Assembly: GCA_027040785.1 (NCBI GenBank) | Contig: JALULG010000079.1 | Coordinates: 1 to 29,383 of the forward strand | DNA: 29,383 nt | Origin: a bacterium | GTDB lineage: Bacteria; Patescibacteriota; Patescibacteriia; JAACEG01 | Reading direction: 5' to 3' | The notes under the pieces: generated by a model | Seen by the model: the letters and a program-made list of their open reading frames with translations, nothing else | Told to the model about the DNA's origin: nothing | Databases searched by the model: none | Translations under genes and position numbers: made by a program | Shown: positions 6,891 to 12,646 of the stretch, piece after piece | Numbering within the stretch: the stretch's first letter is position 1 | Layout: each line of letters starts with the position of its first letter

Positions 6891-7100
6891 ATGATTACAG
6901 TAAGAATCGGAAGATTACCAGGACGGATTGAGGAATTGGCGCTTGAGTCTGGGTCTGTTGTAGCTGATGCTCTTGAGGTTTCTGCGCTTGACCCTGAAGG
7001 TTACGAAGTTCGGGTTAACGGCGCACCGACTGACCTAGAAGCGGAACTGACCGACGGTGACACGGTTCTCCTGGTTAAAAAGATCAAGGGCAACTGCTAG
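6891..7100 (+). CDS. Ubiquitin-like beta-grasp protein (ThiS/MoaD-type)
   Basis: 69 aa. The start at 6891 is preferred over 6885 and over the upstream in-frame 6789 because AAAGGAG at 6877-6883 sits seven bases before it. The pattern MITVRIGRLPG...VNGAPTD...LTDGDTVLLVKK is the classic beta-grasp ThiS/MoaD layout of strand, hairpin, helix, strand and final strand with a DGD turn. Its place right after E2, JAMM and E1 genes makes it the modifier of the set. The C-terminus is odd: it ends KKIKGNC instead of Gly-Gly. Either the JAMM peptidase trims Asn-Cys to expose a single Gly, or the protein acts without standard conjugation. Confidence 0.82.
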   Translation: MITVRIGRLPGRIEELALESGSVVADALEVSALDPEGYEVRVNGAPTDLEAELTDGDTVLLVKKIKGNC

Positions 7101-7143
7101 GCAAGCCCCAGCCAAAAGCCGAAACCATAAAAAGGAGGAGAAA

Positions 7144-7182
7144 GTGAGAAATAAATTTGTTTTGGCAGGCCGTTTGGGTTGA
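7144..7182 (+). CDS. Possible 12-codon leader ORF with a strong ribosome binding site
   Basis: GTG at 7144 is preceded by a perfect AAAGGAGG (7131-7138) and reads VRNKFVLAGRLG before TGA. A Shine-Dalgarno this strong at the head of RNA B without a long gene behind it suggests a leader peptide or a decayed gene. Reading past the TGA would stay open for about 30 more codons. Confidence 0.3.
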   Translation: MRNKFVLAGRLG

Positions 7183-7875
7183 AGCGGGAAATGGCGGCCT
7201 AAAATAAACATTCCCCGCAGGTTATTTGTTTTATTTACGGAGGCATGGCCCGTAAATATAAACAAGTAACCCAAGCCCCGATATTGGAAGCGGTTAGAGG
7301 AACCGCTTAAACAAAATCCTCACCATGACTTGTCTAGGCAGTTTGGTGGTTCTGTCTAGGCTCGAGCTTGAAGGTAGGCATTGAAGGTCCCGAAGTTAAT
7401 GAGGACTGGCCGAAATCAAGCATCCGTCGTTTTCAATGACGGTAAAGAGCTGTTATATCCGAGTGGCTTCTTTATTGAAGTAGGGGTTTCGGCGCGAGTG
7501 AGCCCTTAACACAAGCGGATAGGTAGCCATACACCGAGACAAGTATGGCAGCTATACGGGTGAGTTAGCGCGACCTGGTATAGCATCTCCTTTGAGGAGA
7601 TACCCTTTAAGGGTGAACTAAAATGAACAGCTCAAAAATTACCCAAGAGAGGCCCGACTGTCTGAATGTGGCGGGCAGGAACGCTAATCTCTTGTATTTA
7701 AATGGCAAAAATCCACATCGTGAGTAGCCTTTGGAAAGAGCGGATGATCTCGGACCAAAAGGTGAAAGCGGGTTGCTTATAGTCAAGGAGTGCTATAAGC
7801 AACTATTTAACCAAACTCCATGGTTTTTTGAAGCGAAAGGTGGTACCTTTCGCTTCTTCTCCGAAACCATGATTT

Positions 7876-7923
7876 TAGATCCTGAAATAATACCGAATTC
7901 TCGGCACAAGATTCAGGATGACA
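7876..7923 (-). repeat. Single palindromic repeat unit inserted in RNA B
   Basis: GATCCTGAAATAATACCGAA to TTCAGGATGACA is one long-form unit of the family at 2031-2540, lying between two stems of RNA B. It indicates insertion into, or the 3' limit of, the folded RNA core. Confidence 0.8.
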
Positions 7924-8064
7924 TAAATATTAATCGTGGTTTCAGAGGAGGGAAATTTTAAAAAAAATCAACTAAAAAATCTTTGGGCTTTGGTTGCCGG
8001 AAAAATGAAGTTGGCTTTTGGATAACCGCTTTATTTTTTCGGTAACCAAAAGGTTGCCCAAAGT

Positions 8065-8135
8065 GCCCGAATACGAATTAGATATTTTCAAAGTCTATTT
8101 TTGAAATTTATCTATATTCGTATTCGGGCTTTTTG
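8065..8135 (+). terminator. Very long-stem intrinsic terminator
   Basis: A perfect 14-bp stem (8065-8078 with 8116-8129) continues inward with TAGATA/TATCTA and TTTCAAA/TTTGAAA pairs, then TTTTT. It stops only about 35-40 bases before the start codon at 8169, leaving no obvious room for a separate promoter. Confidence 0.9.
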
Positions 8136-8168
8136 TTTGTCAAAAAATAAAAAAAGGAGGAAAAAGAG

Positions 8169-8549
8169 ATGGCGAAGAAAATTTTGTGGATTAGCCGGCA
8201 TCCAATGCATGGTGTTCAAATGGGCGCTTTGCGGAGGATGTTTGGTGAAGATGTTGTAGTTGAGGAGGACACCCGGCCGTTTGATGGAGCCGAGGCGATT
8301 GTTCGTAGATACCGAAAAGGCGATTATGATGATATTATCGTTGTGGCGCCATATTCGGTTTTAACGCGAATGGTTGATCTTGGCTTGCGGCCACTTTGGT
8401 CAGAGGCGGAAATTGTTCAAGATCCGGAATTAGCGGATTGGCGAGTCAAAAACCGTCTTTATCGTTTCAAACGGTTTCGGCGTGTTCGTCGACTGGTTAT
8501 GGAATTTGATGATCTCGGCCCAGAAGCCGAGAGAAAGGAGGAAGATTAA
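8169..8549 (+). CDS. Hypothetical 126-aa protein (ILWISRH N-terminus)
   Basis: 126 aa with a strong AAAAGGAGG ribosome binding site. The N-terminal strand KKILWISRHPMHGVQ is followed by a helix ending RRMFGEDV, then IIVVAPYSVLTRM, a Rossmann-like strand-helix rhythm. A basic KNRLYRFKRFRRVRR strand and an acidic tail complete it. I recall similar unnamed proteins in Patescibacteria and plasmids but no function. The stop and the next ATG overlap (TAATG), so it is co-translated with the 81-aa gene. Expression probably depends on readthrough of the terminator that ends RNA B. Confidence 0.75.
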   Translation: MAKKILWISRHPMHGVQMGALRRMFGEDVVVEEDTRPFDGAEAIVRRYRKGDYDDIIVVAPYSVLTRMVDLGLRPLWSEAEIVQDPELADWRVKNRLYRFKRFRRVRRLVMEFDDLGPEAERKEED

Positions 8550-8794
8550 TGGGAAGAAAAAAGATTGAATTGGAGAGCTTGATGTTTAGCCAGCCAGCCA
8601 GTGCGGCTATCACAGAGTTTATTCTCAATCTGGAAATCTTTTCCCAAATGACCGGCTCAGGAGATGTGGAAGCTTGGGGAGAGGTTAAAGACAACGGCGA
8701 TTTAGTTGTTAAAGCCGTTGTTAAAACCGCTTCCGGAGGGAAGATTAAAGGAGGTTTAGAAATCCCTTCGGAACACTGGGATTATGCCCAGTAA
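8549..8794 (+). CDS. Hypothetical 81-aa protein
   Basis: 81 aa starting inside the stop of the 126-aa gene with AGGAGG ahead. An N-terminal helix (IELESLMFSQPASAAITEF) is followed by beta-rich sequence (GDVEAWGEVKDNGDLVVKAVV). No family is recognised and there are no membrane segments or cysteines. Its tight coupling to the 126-aa gene suggests a complex of the two. Confidence 0.7.
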   Translation: MGRKKIELESLMFSQPASAAITEFILNLEIFSQMTGSGDVEAWGEVKDNGDLVVKAVVKTASGGKIKGGLEIPSEHWDYAQ

Positions 8795-8814
8795 AATTTG
8801 GCAAACAAAACGGG

Positions 8815-8843
8815 GGGGGCAAGTGTAAAACTATCTTGCCCCC
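8815..8843 (+). terminator. G-rich hairpin after the 81-aa gene
   Basis: Nine-base arms GGGGGCAAG (8815-8823) and CTTGCCCCC (8835-8843), without a clear U-tract. It probably ends the 126/81-aa transcript and lies just before the GTTCTTTGAAAA motif that abuts the first ATPase gene. Confidence 0.55.
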
Positions 8844-8846
8844 TAC

Positions 8847-8860
8847 GTTCTTTGAAAAAA
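8847..8860. repeat. GTTCTTTGAAAA border motif, copy 1
   Basis: GTTCTTTGAAAAAA ends exactly at the first base of the stop codon (on the minus strand) of ATPase copy 1. The same motif abuts the stop codons of copies 2 (12634-12646) and 3 (13987-13999). On the plus strand it resembles a boxA antitermination element. Confidence 0.75.
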
Positions 8861-10123
8861 TCAAATACTACTCACAAACCAAATCGGTCGGAATTTGACG
8901 GAGCAGTTTTGGTATTGCTCGTCTTTAACAATTGACCAATTGAGAACATAAGCTTCTTTTGGTTTATAGTTGCGAATAAAAGATTTTAATCCGGAAGGAA
9001 TGGTAGTTTGGTTTCCACCTTTGACTTCGATGGGAATCAATTGATTTTCTCGCTTGAGAATGATGTCTACTTCTTGACCTTGACGAGTACGCCAATAATA
9101 GACTTGTCCCCAGACACTCAAATTTTTCAACAGTTCCGTTACCACAAAGTTTTCCGCCAGCGCGCCGAAGTCGGTTGTCTTCGGCAACACCGAAAAATTA
9201 TCCAAGAGATAATTTCTCAATCCGCAGTCAATCAGATAAACTTTGGGGTTGCGAGTTAATTCTTTGATTTTGTTGGTGGAAAAAGGATGGAGCAAGTGAA
9301 GGATAAATGTATTTTGCAGAAGTTCCAAGCGATTTTCCAAAGCAACCCGATTAAGTTCGGAATTGACGGAGAGTTTTTGTTTCTCCAGCAAATTTCCGAT
9401 AAGAGAAGATAAAAGCGCCAGCAATTTCTTAACTTGCAAAGAATTGGCTTTGTAGTTCCAGATTTTAATGTCGCGAGTTAAATAAGAGTTTACCAATTCT
9501 TTCAAAGTTGATATTTTTTCTTCCGTACCGTTCAGATTGTTGACTTCCGGATAACCGCCGAAAGTGAGAAAGGAAACGAGTTTTTGATTAACGGATTTAA
9601 TCAGCCCGGTGGGTAATTGGCCGGAGTCTTGCAAAAGGGAAACAAACTGCCTCGTTTTTTCTTCGTTTTCCCAGTTAATGAATTCCTCAAAATCAAGCGG
9701 CCAAATCGGGATAACGATTTTGCGCCCCGCCATTGATTCATCAATATTGAGATACCAAGAAGCCGAGCCGGTAATAATCGGTTTGATATGCGGATAATGA
9801 TCATGAATTACTTTCAGAGTGGAACCAATTTCCGGAGATCTTTGAAATTCGTCAATAAAAAGATAGTATTTTTGAGAGGTATCTTTTAATGGAAGTGTAT
9901 TCAGAGCGTCTCTTTGGGTTTTCCATTGCTCCAGATCATCTGTTTGTTCTAAATCAAACCAAAGAATTTGGTTTTCAGAGATATTTTTTTCGGAAATTAA
10001 TTTCTCTCTAACCATTTTCATTAGAGTGGTTTTGCCAACTTGTCTGGCACCATTGAGAAGAATAATGTGATGAGAATCAATTTCTTGCCAAATTTTTGGA
10101 AATATTTTTCTGTTTTTTAGCAT
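8861..10123 (-). CDS. AAA+ ATPase with C-terminal DUF4143 (nuclease-like) domain, copy 1
   Basis: 420 aa from ATG at 10123. An upstream extension is rejected because it would run through the promoter. Walker A is NGARQVGKTT near residue 30 and Walker B is YLFIDEF; a winged-helix-like middle follows. The C-terminus has the GQEVDIILK...IPIEVKGG pattern, i.e. the D-x(n)-E-x-K arrangement of PD-(D/E)XK-like nucleases seen in DUF4143 proteins. Function in the family is poorly known. It has its own promoter (10191-10218) with an inverted repeat between promoter and gene. It is AT-rich, unlike the island it interrupts. Confidence 0.88.
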   Translation of the reverse strand: MLKNRKIFPKIWQEIDSHHIILLNGARQVGKTTLMKMVREKLISEKNISENQILWFDLEQTDDLEQWKTQRDALNTLPLKDTSQKYYLFIDEFQRSPEIGSTLKVIHDHYPHIKPIITGSASWYLNIDESMAGRKIVIPIWPLDFEEFINWENEEKTRQFVSLLQDSGQLPTGLIKSVNQKLVSFLTFGGYPEVNNLNGTEEKISTLKELVNSYLTRDIKIWNYKANSLQVKKLLALLSSLIGNLLEKQKLSVNSELNRVALENRLELLQNTFILHLLHPFSTNKIKELTRNPKVYLIDCGLRNYLLDNFSVLPKTTDFGALAENFVVTELLKNLSVWGQVYYWRTRQGQEVDIILKRENQLIPIEVKGGNQTTIPSGLKSFIRNYKPKEAYVLNWSIVKDEQYQNCSVKFRPIWFVSSI

Positions 10124-10153
10124 AGTGATTATTTGATAGTTTAAATATAGATA

Positions 10154-10180
10154 TATTTTGTATATTATACATACAAAATA
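10154..10180 (-). promoter_or_regulatory. Inverted repeat between promoter and ATPase 1 start
   Basis: TATTTTGTAT (10154-10163) and ATACAAAATA (10171-10180) are perfect 10-base arms with a seven-base loop in the 5' untranslated region; an operator or mRNA hairpin. Confidence 0.55.
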
Positions 10181-10190
10181 CCATAATTTA

Positions 10191-10218
10191 ATTATACAAC
10201 AAAGAAAATATCTGTCAA
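10191..10218 (-). promoter_or_regulatory. Promoter of ATPase 1
   Basis: Read on the minus strand: TTGACA (10218-10213), 16-base spacer, TATAAT (10196-10191). Both hexamers match the consensus exactly. Confidence 0.8.
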
Positions 10219-10272
10219 GAATTCCATTTTCTCGCTGATTTTCAAAATCGGCGGGAGATAGAGCTCTTATCG

Positions 10273-10410
10273 TCTTCGGCGGTCGCAGAAAAACGCAGAA
10301 CAAACGCAGACAGACGCAGATACCGCTGGAGCGGTCGCGGACAGGCGCAGAACTTACGCAGACTGACGCAGAATGGACACAAACAGACGCGAAAGGATAG
10401 TTCTTTAAAA
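10273..10410. repeat. GCAGA-rich repeat array 1
   Basis: Irregular units of (A)CGCAGA separated by 3-8 bases, with two CGGTCGCRGA cores, one preceded by the hairpin ACCGCTGGAGCGGT. It ends in GTTCTTTAAAA at 10400. The family also appears at 12399-12646 and 13887-13999. It has no uniform spacers and no cas genes, so it is not CRISPR. Confidence 0.85.
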
Positions 10411-10414
10411 CCTC

Positions 10415-10538
10415 TCAAACGAACCTTAATGAAAAGGAAAATTATTTTCGTTTTTAGCAAGGTTCGTTTGAGGACCAAACATTTAGGGGCTGAGCATCCC
10501 CGGACCAACTGCTCTGCCTGAGGCGAAAGCCGAGGGCA
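10415..10538 (+). promoter_or_regulatory. Structured leader of the amber-split gene
   Basis: A perfect 13-bp stem (10415-10427 with 10459-10471) is followed by a GGGG...CCCC hairpin (near 10485-10501) and TGCC/GGCA closing a GGC-GAAA-GCC helix with a GNRA tetraloop (10515-10538). The AGGAGG ribosome binding site at 10548-10553 follows directly. Confidence 0.5.
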
Positions 10539-10558
10539 AAATTCCTTAGGAGGAAATT

Positions 10559-10993
10559 ATGTATAATTTCAAACTCTTTGATCCTCGTCCGGTCCCCGCC
10601 GCCATCGCGACTAACGACCAGATTTTCGCCCAGGGCCCCGTCCTGGGTATTGAGGTCACCGTCCCGGTGCTCGCCCAGCGGTGCGAGCTGGGGAACATTG
10701 ACCCCCAACACACCGGAGGGGACACCTCCACTGCCGCCATTGAGGTGGCGCTAGAATGGCCCCTCCCGCCCGAAGGGGCGATGCTCGCCACCGTGCGGGC
10801 GGATCTGGATTCGGTCGGCGCCATGGCGGTCCTCGCCATGCGTGCCGAGGGACAGATTACTATGTTCCTCGAGGATGAAATTCTTGGGGACGAAGAACTG
10901 TCCCTGAGGATCGCGGCGGTTGCGGCCGCCGATAAATCCAAAACCGAGGAATGGCAGGGGCCGCGCCCCTTGCCGACACCTGAGGATCCCTAG
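10559..10993 (+). CDS. N-terminal part of a high-GC, possibly DHH-like protein ending at an in-frame amber codon
   Basis: 144 codons before TAG at 10991-10993, with AGGAGG five bases ahead of the ATG. The base composition is far higher in G+C than the AT-rich flanks, so this is probably transferred DNA. The segment ATVRADLDSVGAMAVLAMR resembles the D-x-D-(S/A)-x-G-(S/A) metal-binding motif of DHH phosphoesterases, and TGGDTSTAAIE precedes it. The assignment is tentative. The reading frame continues without another stop for 171 codons to 11506 after the amber codon, so the two pieces are most likely halves of one gene. Confidence 0.6.
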   Translation: MYNFKLFDPRPVPAAIATNDQIFAQGPVLGIEVTVPVLAQRCELGNIDPQHTGGDTSTAAIEVALEWPLPPEGAMLATVRADLDSVGAMAVLAMRAEGQITMFLEDEILGDEELSLRIAAVAAADKSKTEEWQGPRPLPTPEDP

Positions 10994-11038
10994 GGCGACT
11001 CCCCTGCGGAGAAGCTCCTGGCTGCCATCGCGGCGTGT

Positions 11039-11506
11039 GTGGCGGACTTTCGTCGTCCTCTATCCGAGAGGGTAGAAGCGATGCGGAAATGGTTACTCAC
11101 CGGCGAAGAGCCAGAGGAGTACCGTGACCGCGTTGAGCGAGAGCGGGCCGAGATGGTGGCCGCCCTTCAAAGTGGCGCCATCAATGTCCGGACAGAGGCG
11201 GATGGGCGGATCGCGGTGGTGGAGTCCACCCACCGTGCCGCCACTGCCGTGGGCTATCACCTGGTCCCGGTAGTAGTCGCCCTGAATCCGGAGTTCAGGT
11301 TTCAGGGCGGGGAGCCCCACCGCAAGTTTACGGTCTGCCAATTCTCGGCAGGCTATGTGGATTTGCGGAAAGCCCTCCAAGAGCTTAACCAGCTCGAGGA
11401 GGGCTGGGGTGGTTCGCCCACCATTGGGGGCTCCCCGCAAGGGGTAAGCTCCCGCCTCTCCACCGATAAGGTGGTGGAGGTGGTAGCCCGCCACCTGCTC
11501 AGCTAG
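11039..11506 (+). CDS. C-terminal part of the same high-GC gene, after the amber codon
   Basis: Same frame as 10559-10993; open from 10994, with GTG at 11039 as the first possible start but no Shine-Dalgarno. It holds a charged helix (about PLSERVEAMRKWL), then EFRFQGGEPHRKFTVCQFSAG and a glycine-rich GWGGSPTIGGSPQGVSS segment that recalls the GGGG-x-x-x-GG of DHHA1 domains. That order (DHH-like first half, DHHA1-like second half) supports one ancestral protein of about 315 aa. It may be a pseudogene remnant, a readthrough product or a separately translated piece. Confidence 0.55.
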   Translation: MADFRRPLSERVEAMRKWLLTGEEPEEYRDRVERERAEMVAALQSGAINVRTEADGRIAVVESTHRAATAVGYHLVPVVVALNPEFRFQGGEPHRKFTVCQFSAGYVDLRKALQELNQLEEGWGGSPTIGGSPQGVSSRLSTDKVVEVVARHLLS

Positions 11507-11525
11507 CCACTGAGTTTATAAAAAA

Positions 11526-11550
11526 ATCTCCAATTGGCGATTGGAGTTTC
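11526..11550 (+). terminator. Weak hairpin after the high-GC gene
   Basis: CTCCAAT-TGGCG-ATTGGAG stem-loop about 20 bases past the stop, followed by only three Ts; a possible terminator. Confidence 0.4.
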
Positions 11551-11650
11551 CGGGAAATCACAACCTCTGCTCCCACCATTTCTTGAGATCGGAAAATGGT
11601 AAAACATTTTGCGGTTTCAAATAGATGGTTAAATAAAATTAAATTAAAGT

Positions 11651-12409
11651 ATGCTTACCAAACACCTAACCCAAGCGGGTTTAAATGAAAATCAAGCCAA
11701 AGTTTATCAAGTCCTTTTGGAAAGGGGCGGTCTTTTGGGTGGGGAAATTTCGGTTTTAAGCGGTTTGGGCAGAGCTTTGACTTATAAAATTTTAAATGAC
11801 TTAGAAGAAAAAGATTTGATTTTTAAAGAAAAATCAGGGCAAGTTTATGTTTTCTTTGTGAAAAATCCGCAAAGAATGATTGAGAAAATAAAAAGAAAAG
11901 AAAAAAAATTACGTCAAGCGCGCGAGAATTTAAACTCCCAATTAAGCAATTTTAATGCTTTACATTTTGCTGATTCACCTAAAATATATCGTTACAACGG
12001 TTTAAACGGAGTAAAAAAAGTTTTGGATGATTCTTTAATTAACAATTCAAGCAAAGAAATTTTTTCTTTTCTTGATATGGAAAAATATGCCAATCATATC
12101 AATAATTTTCACAAAATAGATTATCAAGAAAAAAGAAAAAAATTAAAAATCAAAAAAAGAATTATCACTTTAAACAAACAAGCAAATCAAAAAATTGCTG
12201 AAAAGAAAAAAGACGGTTTTACCAAAATAAAATTCAGCGATCATAAAAATTATCCGTCCAATATGAAAGTAAATGTTTACGACAATAAAGTTGCTTTCCT
12301 AAATTTATCAGAACACAATCCTCACGGGATTATTATTGAAAGCAAGGAAATTTTTAATACTTTGAAAAGTATGTTTTTGAACCAATGGTTACTGCTTGGC
12401 AGTCGCTGA
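11651..12409 (+). CDS. TrmB-family winged-helix transcriptional regulator, copy 1
   Basis: 252 aa. The N-terminal winged HTH (about 1-75: GLNENQAKVYQVLLERGG...LTYKILNDLEEKDLI) and a coiled linker (about 80-105) lead into an effector-like C-terminal domain with repeated charged strands, ending MFLNQWLLLGSR. This matches the TrmB-like regulator layout that is multiplied in Patescibacteria. The ligand is unknown. Returns to the AT-rich composition of the chromosome. Its last codons run into repeat array 2. A second, clearly related regulator lies at 15351. Confidence 0.83.
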   Translation: MLTKHLTQAGLNENQAKVYQVLLERGGLLGGEISVLSGLGRALTYKILNDLEEKDLIFKEKSGQVYVFFVKNPQRMIEKIKRKEKKLRQARENLNSQLSNFNALHFADSPKIYRYNGLNGVKKVLDDSLINNSSKEIFSFLDMEKYANHINNFHKIDYQEKRKKLKIKKRIITLNKQANQKIAEKKKDGFTKIKFSDHKNYPSNMKVNVYDNKVAFLNLSEHNPHGIIIESKEIFNTLKSMFLNQWLLLGSR

Positions 12410-12646
12410 GAATCGCGGAATACCGCTTTGCGGTCGCGGAAAAAGGCGGACTTTACGCGGACTGGCACGGAAAATTTAATATCAAAAATGCTCTGTTTGG
12501 AAGTTTTAGATTAATAAAATTTCCAAACAGGGCGCTTTGCCCTACCGCTACGCAGTCATGGAAGGACGCGTACTTTACGCGGAACGCGGACTGACGCGGA
12601 ACAAACGCAGATTGTCACGGAAAATATTTAATTGTTCTTTGAAAAA
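12399..12646. repeat. GCAGA-rich repeat array 2 with internal palindrome
   Basis: Degenerate CGCGGA/CGCAGA units and an ACCGCTTTGCGGTCGCGGA core at about 12421. A hairpin (CTGTTTGGAA at 12493-12502, TTCCAAACAG at 12521-12530) lies inside it. It ends in GTTCTTTGAAAAA (12634-12646) touching the stop of ATPase 2, and overlaps the last codons of the TrmB-like gene. No gene is seen in it. Confidence 0.8.

Larger units (their letters stand above)
7160..8135 (+). ncRNA. RNA B: second large highly base-paired RNA region
   Basis: About 975 bases without a credible gene. Exact stems follow each other. A roughly 20-bp nested hairpin spans 7222-7272. AAGCGGTT/AACCGCTT is at 7288-7308. CCGTCGTT/AATGACGG lies near 7425. 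GCCATAC/GTATGGC is 7526-7532 with 7543-7549. ATCTCC/GGAGAT and ACCCTT/AAGGGT lie near 7585-7613, and CAAGAG/CTCTTG encloses GCCCG/CGGGC near 7645-7695. GTTGCTTATAG/CTATAAGCAAC is 7772-7782 with 7793-7803. A 12-bp stem 7830-7841/7845-7856 lies inside CATGGTTT/AAACCATG. The far end has TTTGGGC/GCCCAAA and the terminator at 8065. It may be a GOLLD/ROOL-type ornate RNA or a new class; no exon or intron ORF signs are seen. Confidence 0.6.

Noticed and set aside
7144..7275. TGA read as Gly or Trp (alternative code) extending the 12-codon ORF to over 40 codons
   Set aside because: Recognised genes such as the JAMM protein and ATPase copies 1 and 2 end in TGA, and TGG is used for Trp, so the standard code applies.
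7731..7961. 76-codon open frame within RNA B
   Set aside because: It overlaps perfect 11- and 12-bp stems and a palindromic repeat, has no ribosome binding site and reads like random sequence.
2690..8135. RNA A or RNA B as tmRNA, RNase P RNA, SRP RNA or group I/II intron
   Set aside because: I looked for the tmRNA tag and CCA end, the RNase P and SRP core signatures, a domain V-like hairpin and an intron ORF, and saw none. A covariance search would be decisive.
10124..10303. 60-residue N-terminal extension of ATPase 1
   Set aside because: It would be translated from DNA containing the consensus promoter and an operator-like inverted repeat; ATG 10123 matches the start of the family.
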